A DNA stretch of 64,000 nt from Roseomonas aeriglobus (lineage in GTDB: Bacteria; Pseudomonadota; Alphaproteobacteria; Sphingomonadales; Sphingomonadaceae), in the NCBI GenBank assembly GCA_016937575.1, contig JAFHKN010000004.1:1-64000 (forward strand). The letters run 5' to 3'. Made by a program: the position numbers and the translations under genes. Positions 44,901 through 52,038 of the stretch are shown in pieces. The notes beneath the pieces were generated by a model. The model searched no databases, was not told the origin of the DNA, and saw only the letters and a program-made list of their open reading frames with translations. The stretch's first letter is position 1, and every line of letters starts with the position of its first letter.

Positions 44901-45023
44901 GACGATGGCGAACCCGCGCTGCCCTTCACCGCCGATGGCCGTGACGTGGCGACCTCGGGCGCAGGCGATGACACCGGAGACGGGCTGGGTGCCAGCACCG
45001 CGCCGGTCGACGAGAGGGTCTGA
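44547..45023 (+). CDS. DUF736 family protein, copy 2
   Basis: A 158-residue protein identical to copy 1 over about the first 113 residues (MNIGQIKQNDAGIFMGRIST ... LGVKADD), then with a different, shorter acidic tail (GDDTGDGLGASTAPVDERV) lacking the basic end. The divergence of the tails while the cores remain identical suggests recent duplication or gene conversion limited to the DUF736 fold. The start is ATG 44547. Confidence 0.85.
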   Translation: MNIGQIKQNDAGIFMGRISTLAVAMTIALKPVQSSNPRAPRYEIHALTPGRTWVQVGAFFELTSNNTGEAFLNGRIDDPSLAAPLQVSAFRQDDGSYNVVWQRAQKRRDVGAALGVKADDGEPALPFTADGRDVATSGAGDDTGDGLGASTAPVDERV

Positions 45024-45148
45024 CCGGCATCGGGCGGCGCTGACGCGTCGCCCGTATCGCCACCTCGACGGGGATCGCTTCATCGCCGAAGCGGTCCCTG
45101 TTGCCGTTAGTGCCTGTTGCAGCCGCGCGGTCCGTGGTGTACGGATTG

Positions 45149-45167
45149 TCTTCCGTTTTACGGAAGA
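45149..45167. promoter_or_regulatory. Inverted repeat upstream of the toxin-antitoxin pair
   Basis: TCTTCCGT-TTT-ACGGAAGA is a perfect 8-bp-arm inverted repeat about 125 bases before the antitoxin start. GTAAC-N12-GTTAC follows at 45181-45202. Such sites often bind the antitoxin for autoregulation. Confidence 0.45.
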
Positions 45168-45291
45168 TACGGATTCCCATGTAACAGAAAGATGGCCGTT
45201 ACAACATTGGCAGGACCAGATGAGGGTCCCATCCTGGACGGACGCAGGGCTTAATCGATCCCCGGCCGCGTAACGAAAGATGAGGGAAACC

Positions 45292-45558
45292 ATGACCCCT
45301 ACAATCGAAAAGGCCAGATCGACCGACGTGTCGAAGCGGTTCGGCTTCTATTACGACGAGGCGATGACGCATCCGATCGCGATCGAGCGCAACGGCGCTG
45401 CCCGCGTGGTCATGCTACCCGCCTCCGAGTTCGAACGCTTGTCCCGCCTCGATCACCTCGCGCTCTCGCCGCAGGAGTTGAGCGATGAAGCCATCCACGC
45501 CATCAGGACCGCGACGCCCAGCGCCGGGTCCGTCCAGAACGATCAGTACGTCGATTGA
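45292..45558 (+). CDS. Phd/YefM-like antitoxin
   Basis: An 88-residue protein from ATG 45292 with AGGGAA upstream; ATG 45280 also fits. The sequence STDVSKRFGFYYDEAMTHPI, then RNGAARVVMLPASEFERL, is the Phd/YefM fold, in which the N-terminal half binds DNA and the disordered C-terminus (from about residue 55) neutralises the toxin. The next gene overlaps its 3' end in another frame and encodes a PemK-like toxin. Confidence 0.78.
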   Translation: MTPTIEKARSTDVSKRFGFYYDEAMTHPIAIERNGAARVVMLPASEFERLSRLDHLALSPQELSDEAIHAIRTATPSAGSVQNDQYVD

Positions 45559-45952
45559 ACCGCAAGCCGGTGACCTGATCTGGTATTTCTACCTCTGGCG
45601 GCATGAACATAACCGGGGCGACGAGGACGGCTCGAAACTCCGCCCCTGCATGGTGGTTGGCAGCTATCGCTCAGCCGGAAGGCTCCGTGTCCTGATGGTG
45701 CCACTGACGACGCGCGATTATTCACCGGCTGCATCCGTCCCTCTGCCGCCGCGATTCATTGAGGCCTTCGGCCTCGATGACCGATCACGCATCGTGTGGG
45801 ACGACGTGAACGATTTCGCATGGGTCGGACCCGACGTTCGCGCCGGTAACGACGGTAGCACCATCATCGCCGAGGTGCCGAGCCGCATCGTACAACGTGT
45901 CGCGGCGCTGATCGTCGAGCATCGGATCACCCCCACCCGGCGAACCGAGTAG
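45485..45952 (+). CDS. PemK/MazF-like toxin
   Basis: The frame from 45485 overlaps the antitoxin by 74 bases. The conserved domain begins at about residue 27 (AGDLIWYFYLWRHEHNRGDE), then DGSKLRPCMVVGSY and VPLTTRDYSPAASVPLPPRF. The SKLRPCMVVG element matches the PemK/MazF ribonuclease-toxin fold with its R-P-x-V strand. Pairing with a Phd-like antitoxin is unusual but known in mosaic systems. The first 25 residues may not be translated; a start nearer 45554 at a non-ATG codon is possible. Confidence 0.65.
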   Translation: MKPSTPSGPRRPAPGPSRTISTSIEPQAGDLIWYFYLWRHEHNRGDEDGSKLRPCMVVGSYRSAGRLRVLMVPLTTRDYSPAASVPLPPRFIEAFGLDDRSRIVWDDVNDFAWVGPDVRAGNDGSTIIAEVPSRIVQRVAALIVEHRITPTRRTE

Positions 45953-46642
45953 GCGATCGATCCTCGCCAACCCGAAGGGCGGCGCCCGCAGACACAGCCC
46001 GGTTCGCTGGCCGAGTGGAAAGATCATCACGATCGGCGATGATCCCGCAGCCGGGCGGCGCGTAAAGCCGTCGCTGTTCTGCCAGCGGGTATCGGCAGGC
46101 GTTTGCCCCCTATGGCGATGAGGACGCCCCTGTCCGATGCGGTCGCCGGCGATCGCCCTGGCGAGGATCGGCCGTCGGGCGACCTTGCGGCATCCGGTCT
46201 CCTTGCCGGTGCGTCGTCGCCCGGGCGCGGCCGTCCTTGTCGAGCTTCGGAGCGGCACCACGTCGGTCAGCGAGCGACGCTGGCGGCACGCCTGCCTTCG
46301 CGCCGGGTCGTTCGGGGGTACGGGTCAGGCGACCGACATGAGCGGTTCACGAGGTTTGTCCATGGCAATGCCTGCGGGAACCTTGGGCTGATCGACGGCC
46401 CATCCGCCGTTTCGTGTCACCTGCGCCGCGCCCCGGGGCCTCGCAACCCCTTTGGCAGGGCCGTGTTGCCGCGCTTCGCGCGGCTGCCCGCACCACCCCT
46501 GCAAAAGGGGTTCCCCTCCGGTCGACCAGGCCCGCCGCCTGCGCGCCGGCCCAGCTCGCCCTCCGGTGCGACGCCCCGAACCGCGACGCCCTTCAGGTGA
46601 CACCGGCGGACGGACCGCCGACCAACCCAAGGAGGCAATGCC
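45953..46642. other. Long GC-rich intergenic region before ssb
   Basis: Open frames exist on both strands, but none has a ribosome site or credible protein character. Several GC-rich inverted segments occur. AAGGAGGCAATGCC at the right end is the ssb ribosome site. Confidence 0.5.
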
Positions 46643-46981
46643 ATGAACAACGTGAACCTCGTCGGCCGCCTGACCCGCACCCCCGAACTGCGCGAAGTCA
46701 ATCGCGCCACCAGCGTCGCGACCATCTTCGTGGCGACCGATCGCCCGAAGCTCAACAAGGACGGCCACACCTACAAAGGCGACGACGGCTTCACCGTCAA
46801 GGAGACCGAATACCACAAGGTCACCTGCTTCAACGGCCTCGCCAAGGCGATCGCCGGCAACCGCAAGAAGGGCGACCTCATCGCCATCGAGGGACGCCTG
46901 CACTACACCCGCTGGCAGGACAGCGACGGCAACGACCGCTACGGCTGCGAGATCATCGCCGATCGCGCCGAGTTCTACTGA
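46643..46981 (+). CDS. ssb: Single-stranded DNA-binding protein
   Basis: A 112-residue OB-fold SSB, MNNVNLVGRLTRTPELREVN onward, with IEGRLHYTRWQDSDGNDRYG as the typical late strand. AAGGAGG lies at ideal spacing. The acidic C-terminal tip (DDIPF) of housekeeping SSBs is missing; the protein ends ADRAEFY. Plasmid-borne SSBs of this type assist transfer or replication and may not recruit host partners through the tip. Confidence 0.9.
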   Translation: MNNVNLVGRLTRTPELREVNRATSVATIFVATDRPKLNKDGHTYKGDDGFTVKETEYHKVTCFNGLAKAIAGNRKKGDLIAIEGRLHYTRWQDSDGNDRYGCEIIADRAEFY

Positions 46982-47119
46982 CCGGCCAGCGAACCGGGCG
47001 GCGCCTGCGGGCGTCGCCCTTCGCGCATGCTTCATCATCGCCCGCGCAGGACGCCTCGCCCACGGTGCTTCGCACCGCGGCCTTGCGCCAGCGCGCGCTC
47101 ACCTGAAAGGTCCGGCACC

Positions 47120-47593
47120 ATGACCGTCCAGCGCGACATGTTCGACGGCGACCCGTTCGCGCCCGAGCCGATACCTGCGGCACCGGACCCGGTCGCTCGG
47201 GTCGACGAGCCGGCACCCGCCGGCGGCGACCACGACGGCAATGCCGTCGCGCTCGCCCCGCTGGCGGTGCCGTGCGGCTTCCGCAACCGTCGCAATGAAC
47301 CCTGCCGGCGTCTCGCCGAGCTACCCATCCTGATGAACGGCCAGCCCTTCGTCCATCGTGGTCACCAGCTGCTCCAGTGTCCGCGTTCCTGCTGGCTAGA
47401 CGATGACAGCGCGGTCGAGCCGGACATTGCTGACCGGATCGGTGAAGATATCCGGTTCGCAACCGAACCGGATATCCAGACCGACCCGCACGGCGAGGAC
47501 CCCGATGCCAACCGCGATCCAGACGACCCGGGAATCCAGGAGATGCCGGATTACGATGCCGGGGATGACGGTGGCGAGTATGAATGGGACTGA
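47120..47593 (+). CDS. Acidic plasmid protein of unknown function with Cys motifs
   Basis: A 157-residue protein, MTVQRDMFDGDPFAPEPIPA onward. Proline/aspartate-rich N-terminus, then a central segment with VPCGFRNRRNEPCRRLAELP and LLQCPRSCWLDDDS. The four cysteines (C-x11-C and C-x3-C) might bind zinc. The C-terminal 60 residues are strongly acidic (DPHGEDPDANRDPDDPGIQE). No family was recognised. It follows ssb by 138 bases. Confidence 0.55.
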   Translation: MTVQRDMFDGDPFAPEPIPAAPDPVARVDEPAPAGGDHDGNAVALAPLAVPCGFRNRRNEPCRRLAELPILMNGQPFVHRGHQLLQCPRSCWLDDDSAVEPDIADRIGEDIRFATEPDIQTDPHGEDPDANRDPDDPGIQEMPDYDAGDDGGEYEWD

Positions 47594-48153
47594 TCCTGCT
47601 GATCCTGCTGTGCTGGCTGTGGGACGGCCGTAGAGGGGCAGGGCGGGGCGTCCCGCCTTGTGGGCGGGACCGGGCTCTATTCGGCCCTGGCGGGCCTCAC
47701 GGAGCCCCCTGGCGGGGTCTCCGCCCTGCGGGTGCCGATCCCTATGCCGGCGCCGGGCGTCCTGCGCGCGGGCGGCGGCAGCTGGCTCGCCCTCCCGGGC
47801 TCACTGGCGCTGCCTTTGCGGCGCTGCGCCTGGCGGCGCATCACCGCCGCCCGTGCTCGGTCCGACCCGGCGTGCCCACCACAACATAATATTTTCTCTC
47901 TCTGTGATGAGGAAGTCTGGCATGCGGGGTTGGCGGGCCGTCAAGGACGCGCGGTCCCCCCAATTTTCACGCACCCTTCCGCCTCCGCTTCGCTCCGCCT
48001 CCAGGGCACGAGAAAATCGGCTCCCCCGCGCGCGAGCGTTAACCGGGGTCCGCGACCCTGCGGGCCGCGGCTTCCCGGTTAACGTCCCTGACCGCCCTGA
48101 CCGCCGCATGCCGGATGAGATTCCTCACCGAGAGAAGGTGAGATTTTCAACTC
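47594..48153. other. GC-rich intergenic region with inverted repeat
   Basis: ATGGGACTGATCCTGCTGAT at 47584 could open a short hydrophobic ORF overlapping the previous gene, but its continuation lacks coding character. CGTTAACCGGG (48037-48047) and its complement (48074-48084) form an 11-bp inverted repeat upstream of the next gene. Confidence 0.4.
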
Positions 48154-48165
48154 ATGGAGGCTATC

Positions 48166-49158
48166 ATGACCAAGTACAGCAACTTCAACGACATGGGCCG
48201 CGCGATCAACGAGCGCCGCGCCGACGAGGACACCACCGAGACCTATCAGGGGGCGTTCATCGAGGCGAGCGAGATGGCCAAGCTTTCCATCGTCAGCGAA
48301 GCCGAAAAGCTGGACATGCCCGACCCGGAGCAGGCCGCGCACGCCGTCGAGCAGATGCTGGCGACGATGTTCGACGTGTTCCGCGACACCCGCATGGAAG
48401 AATTCGCCGCCGATCTCGCATGGGGTTTCGTCAACAGCTTCCACATGGTGGCCAAGCGCATCGAGGGGCGGGAGGATGACGCCGCCAAGAAGCTGGGCGA
48501 CCTGGTGCGCAGCTACGACCCCTCGGAGATCTACGCGGTGGAGCTCGAAGAGACCCAGCTGCTCTGCCAGACCCTCGAGAATTGCGCCGAGGCGATGCGC
48601 TGCATGCGGGACCACGCCGGGAACGTGTATCGCGTCGAGACCGGACGGCCCTTCTCGACCGTCCGCGGCAGCAGGGTGTCGTCCAAGCTGACCGCCTCGA
48701 TGATCGACGGTGCCGACTATCTGGCGGCACGCGCGGCAAAGCGTCGGGACGAGCACAACCCGAGCGGCCCGATTGTCGCCTTCTCGGGCGGCATGGAATG
48801 GCACGACCACGAGCAGCTCTTCGAACGCCTCGACCAGATCAAGCGTCGCATCCCGTCGATGGTCCTGATGACCACCGCCATGAACAAGGGTGCCGACGCC
48901 ATCGCAGCGTCGTGGGCGGCCTCGCGCGAGGTCAAGCTGGTGCGCATGTTCCTCGACAAGCGCCACGGCAACCGGGGCGGGTTCCTGCGCAACGACCGCA
49001 TCGCCTCGCTGCGTCCCGTCGAAGCGATCGTCTGCGAAGGATCGGGCGTCCAGATCGACTTCGCGCGCAAGCTGCGAACCGCCGGCGTACCGCTCCACGT
49101 CTTCCGCAAGGACGGACAGGCGCCGGTGCAGCCCAGCCAGCGCGGCCGTCGCGCCTGA
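48166..49158 (+). CDS. DUF2493 (SLOG superfamily) plasmid protein
   Basis: A 330-residue protein from ATG 48166, whose ribosome site GGAGG lies at 48157-48161; an in-frame ATG at 48154 contains this site and is less likely. The N-terminal 190 residues are helical (EQAAHAVEQMLATMFDVFRD). The C-terminal Rossmann-like domain reads GPIVAFSGGMEWHDHEQLFE, TTAMNKGADAIAASWAASRE and FLRNDRIASLRPVEAIVCEG, which fits DUF2493/YAcAr, a SLOG family thought to bind nucleotide ligands. It is common on sphingomonad plasmids; role unknown. A strong terminator follows. Confidence 0.85.
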   Translation: MTKYSNFNDMGRAINERRADEDTTETYQGAFIEASEMAKLSIVSEAEKLDMPDPEQAAHAVEQMLATMFDVFRDTRMEEFAADLAWGFVNSFHMVAKRIEGREDDAAKKLGDLVRSYDPSEIYAVELEETQLLCQTLENCAEAMRCMRDHAGNVYRVETGRPFSTVRGSRVSSKLTASMIDGADYLAARAAKRRDEHNPSGPIVAFSGGMEWHDHEQLFERLDQIKRRIPSMVLMTTAMNKGADAIAASWAASREVKLVRMFLDKRHGNRGGFLRNDRIASLRPVEAIVCEGSGVQIDFARKLRTAGVPLHVFRKDGQAPVQPSQRGRRA

Positions 49159-49167
49159 CGCACTCAC

Positions 49168-49206
49168 GGAAGGGCTCCGGGAAACCGGAGTCCTTCCCCT
49201 TTTTTA
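49168..49206 (+). terminator. Intrinsic terminator after the DUF2493 gene
   Basis: GGAAGGGCTCCGG, loop GAAA and CCGGAGTCCTTCC form a 13-position stem with one mismatch, followed by CCTTTTTTT. It is the clearest rho-independent terminator in the window. Confidence 0.9.
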
Positions 49207-50275
49207 CGTCGCCCTGGGCGGCGCTCCGAGGCATCGAGCCCCATCGCGCCGCGTGGGACTGACCTTGCGGTCGATCACGCCACGTTGCCCGCTCGGCACG
49301 GCTCGCTCGCGGCAGGGCAATGCCGTCGCATTGCCACTGCCAGCTACGCCTCGCCGGTGCCGGGGTCGATACCGACACCCGTCGCATCGCCTCGCTCGCT
49401 TTGCGGTCATCGCTGAATGCGATGACCAGCGCGCTACGCCTCGGCCGATACGACTGGCGATCGTCGTTGAACACCAATCGGCACGCCTCGCTTGCTTCAC
49501 GGCGATCCCTTCGGATCGCCGGTTCGCTACGCATCGCCGTGCCGATCGCGTTGGCTTATCGACCGCGCCGTCTCGCTCGCATCGCGGCCACGCCTGCGCG
49601 TGTCACGCTCGCTACGCATCGACCGGCGCGGTTCAACCGGCGTCACGCTTGCGGCATCAGCACGGCTCGCTGGCGGGCGCGGCGATGCCGTCGCATCGCC
49701 TGCACTGCCGCTGCGCATCGCGCCGTGCCGATCGCACCCATTGATCGGCCACGCCGTCTCGCTCGCATCGCGGCCACGCCTGCGCATGTCGCGCTCGCTA
49801 CGCATCGACCGGCGCGTCTCACCCGGCATGTCGCTTGCCGCATCGGCACGGCTCGCTGGCGGGCGCGGCGATGCCGTCGCATCGCCTGCGCTGCCGCTGC
49901 GCATCGCACCGTGCCGATGCCATCGGGCAGGAGCTGACCGGCACGGCTCGCTCGCTTCACGGCGATCCCTTCGGATCGCCGGTTCGCTACGCATCGCGGT
50001 GGCGATCGCGCTAGCTTATCGACCGCGCCCGTCTCGCTCGCATCGCGGCCACGCCTCCGCGTGTCGCGCTCGCTACGCATCGACCGGCGCGGTCCGACCG
50101 AAGCCCGGCTCGCTCGCGGTGCCGCAATGCCTGCGCATTGCGAGCACCAGCTACGCATCGCTCGGGCACCCGGTCCTGCGGACCGACCCCGTGGCAGGAT
50201 GATCGACCATGCCGATCCTGACGGATCGGAAGGGGGAGGGGAACCGGAGATGATGGTTCCAATGGGAGACAGACC
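49207..50275. other. Non-coding GC-rich block rich in long repeats
   Basis: About 1.1 kb without a credible gene. Arginine-rich open frames occur on both strands because of the GC-skewed repeats. GGGAGACAGACC at the right end precedes the next gene. Confidence 0.6.
49481..50090. repeat. Nested long repeats in order C-B-A-B-A-C-B
   Basis: Block C (about 90 bp, with GGCGATCCCTTCGGATCGCC) is at 49481-49570 and 49940-50030. Block B (about 60 bp, with GTCTCGCTCGCATCGCGGCC) is at 49571-49630, 49755-49816 and 50031-50090. Block A (about 72 bp, with GGCGATGCCGTCGCATCGCC) is at 49661-49733 and 49847-49918. Copies of one block differ at only a few bases. Confidence 0.85.
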
Positions 50276-50830
50276 ATGTCGATCACCTTCTTCCTCAGCG
50301 TCGATCGGGAAGCCGATGCCGCACCCGCCGTCATCACCGCCCGCCAGCTTGCCGCGTTCCGCGCCTTCGCCCGCGAGCGCGGCCACCTGCTCGAATACGA
50401 GGACGATGACCCCCTCGTGTCCTGCTCGTTCGAAGCCCGCGTGTGCCCCTGGTCACTTGCGTCGATCTGCGCGATCTTCGATCATGATGTGGGTGTCATC
50501 GCCGTGGTCGAGGAAGCCCAGTTCCGTGGCCTCAACGTGCGTTTCTGGCGCGATGACGCGACCCGCACGATTACCATGCGCGTCGCCAGCACCCCGGACG
50601 GCGCAGCGGAGATCAATCTCGCGAACGGCAACGCCTTCCACGTCCTCGATGCGCTACGACTTTCGGACGATAATTGCGGGAGCATGCCCATCGGGCAACT
50701 ACGCGAGACACTCGGCCAGCCCTATGTTCGCCGCGACCTTGGTCGCCTCGATGGTCGTTACCTCGAACGCTTCGACACACTCGCTGCTCAGGCCGACACG
50801 AGTGACGGGATACGCATGGTCTGGGGATAG
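50276..50830 (+). CDS. Plasmid protein of unknown function
   Basis: A 184-residue protein, MSITFFLSVDREADAAPAVI onward, with GGGAGACAGACC before the ATG. It looks alpha/beta, with PLVSCSFEARVCPWSLASIC in the centre, FRGLNVRFWRDDATRTITMR as a strand-rich part, and a helical end (LAAQADTSDGIRMVWG). No family or catalytic motif was recognised. Confidence 0.6.
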   Translation: MSITFFLSVDREADAAPAVITARQLAAFRAFARERGHLLEYEDDDPLVSCSFEARVCPWSLASICAIFDHDVGVIAVVEEAQFRGLNVRFWRDDATRTITMRVASTPDGAAEINLANGNAFHVLDALRLSDDNCGSMPIGQLRETLGQPYVRRDLGRLDGRYLERFDTLAAQADTSDGIRMVWG

Positions 50831-50938
50831 CCTCCCTCCAGTCGCCATCGCGTCGGGGGGCATCGGGCTTCGCCTCGATGCTCCCCATTCTTTTGCCTGA
50901 ATGGACCGAAGCGTCGCCAGCTCAGCTCAAGCATTGAA

Positions 50939-50967
50939 AAGGGGAGCGCCTAACGGCAGCTCCCCTT
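50939..50967. terminator. Hairpin between convergent genes
   Basis: AAGGGGAGC and GCTCCCCTT form a nine-base stem with an 11-base loop, followed by TCTATTT on the plus strand. It can serve both the gene ending at 50830 and the convergent small tra gene. Confidence 0.65.
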
Positions 50968-51010
50968 CTATTTGCATGATGGGCTTGAGCCCGCTTTCGC
51001 GCTGACCCGC

Positions 51011-51229
51011 TTACGCGGTCAGGCGCTTCACGGTCTCGGCGATCCCGATTTTCTTGATCGCTCCAATGATCGCGCTGAACTGGGCAGGATCGGCCTTCAT
51101 CAACCCCGACCGTTCCACCTCCTTCAGCAGCTCCGAACGCTCACGATCGGCCAGTTGCTTGCGGCGTTCGTTGAGCCGCTGTTCGTCCGCCTCAAGCTGT
51201 GCCCGTTCCTGCTCGATACTCCGTGCCAT
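51011..51229 (-). CDS. Small TraD-like conjugal transfer protein (Dtr accessory)
   Basis: A 72-residue protein from ATG 51229, MARSIEQERAQLEADEQRLN onward. The N-terminal half is a charged coiled coil (ERRKQLADRERSELLKEVER) and the C-terminal half reads FSAIIGAIKKIGIAETVKRL. This matches the small conjugal transfer protein TraD (not the coupling protein) found beside oriT in Ti-type plasmids. It is transcribed away from the coupling-protein operon across the presumed oriT. Its role in relaxosome assembly is inferred. Confidence 0.7.
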   Translation of the reverse strand: MARSIEQERAQLEADEQRLNERRKQLADRERSELLKEVERSGLMKADPAQFSAIIGAIKKIGIAETVKRLTA

Positions 51230-51539
51230 ATGACCTGCCTTTTCTGATCGTGGATCGGCCTCCATTTCCCACGATGCCAGCACCGCTCCACCGGCACAAT
51301 AGCGACACTCATAATCGCTCGCTGGTCCGGCTTTACCGGACCAGCATGAGGCGACGGACACTGACCTTCGGCCAGGTCCGTCGTGGGGCGGGATTGCTCC
51401 GCCCAATACCCTTCGGTCCAGTCCGGTGGTCGCCTGCCTGCGGCGCTTACTCTCCCGGAACCCAGTCCAATGATCGGACATCCAGCCATGATGCCACCAC
51501 CACCGCGACAGTCCCTAAGGATTTGCACACCGTACGCGG

Positions 51540-51720
51540 CACGCCGCAGGTTAAGTGTCTGTAATTTCCGGTGTTTGCAGGGGCAAACATGTTTGCCCCT
51601 GCAAACGCCTTGGTGGTTCTCCCCTAAGCGCTTGAGAACGCGCGAAAATCCCTGTTTGCAGAGTGAATGCGTTTTCACTCTATACCTCGGGACCAGGCTG
51701 TAGTATTTTCCACTCTCCGA
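51540..51720. other. oriT: Candidate origin of transfer (oriT)
   Basis: A 524-base gene-free gap lies between the divergent small TraD-like gene and the RHH/coupling/relaxase genes. It holds a perfect 34-bp palindrome (51573-51606), then a second TTTGCAG sequence and the inverted repeat GAGTGAA-N6-TTCACTC (51661-51680). Divergent Dtr genes around inverted repeats are the usual setting of MOBF oriT sites. No nic sequence could be assigned. Confidence 0.6.
51573..51606. repeat. Perfect 34-bp palindrome
   Basis: GTTTGCAGGGGCAAAC, AT and the complement GTTTGCCCCTGCAAAC. There is no loop, so it favours dimeric protein binding or cruciform formation. Confidence 0.9.
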
Positions 51721-51753
51721 AAACCCCACCAGCCACTTTCAAGTGGGTGGTGA

Positions 51754-52038
51754 ATGTCTAACTCGACGATAGCCTTCAGACTTTCGTCTGAAGAGATTGC
51801 GGCACTTGATCGTGTAGCCGCGAAACGGTCGTGCTCCCGGTCTGAGGCCGCGCGCACTGCGCTTATGTTCGGTATCCGTTTCGCTGAGGCCGAGCATACT
51901 TTCAACATCACCCGTGCGGTCCTCGTTCTCGAGTACATGCAGGCGGCGATCGACGTGATTATCACACGCGATCACGGCGACGTCGTACCCCAGCTTCGCG
52001 AAGCCGCGAAGGAGCGCCTGGCGACGTTCCATGCGTAG
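51754..52038 (+). CDS. Ribbon-helix-helix protein upstream of the coupling protein
   Basis: A 94-residue protein from ATG 51754. IAFRLSSEEIAALDRVAAKR followed by SCSRSEAARTALMFGIRFAE is a ribbon-helix-helix DNA-binding fold. The C-terminal half is helical. Proteins of this kind, for example TraY-like or MobC-like accessory factors, bind near nic and/or repress the tra operon. Its stop lies past the start of the coupling-protein gene, so they are translationally coupled. The binding site is probably among the inverted repeats at 51573-51680. Confidence 0.75.
   Translation: MSNSTIAFRLSSEEIAALDRVAAKRSCSRSEAARTALMFGIRFAEAEHTFNITRAVLVLEYMQAAIDVIITRDHGDVVPQLREAAKERLATFHA

Noticed and set aside
44307..45293. 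328-residue antisense frame over DUF736 copy 2
   Set aside because: The same shadow exists at copy 1 (42958-43650) and follows the plus-strand gene.
46103..46600. 165-residue frame before ssb
   Set aside because: Low-complexity Pro/Arg sequence, no ribosome site, other frames equally open.
47584..47889. Hydrophobic ORF starting MGLILLILLCWLW
   Set aside because: Only the first 13 residues look like a protein segment; the remainder is GC-rich noise. Kept as a note in the intergenic feature.
49492..50386. Overlapping long open frames on both strands in the repeat block
   Set aside because: They arise from repeat units whose GC-rich periodicity avoids stops; both strands are open at once and the residues are Arg/Ala/Ser repeats.
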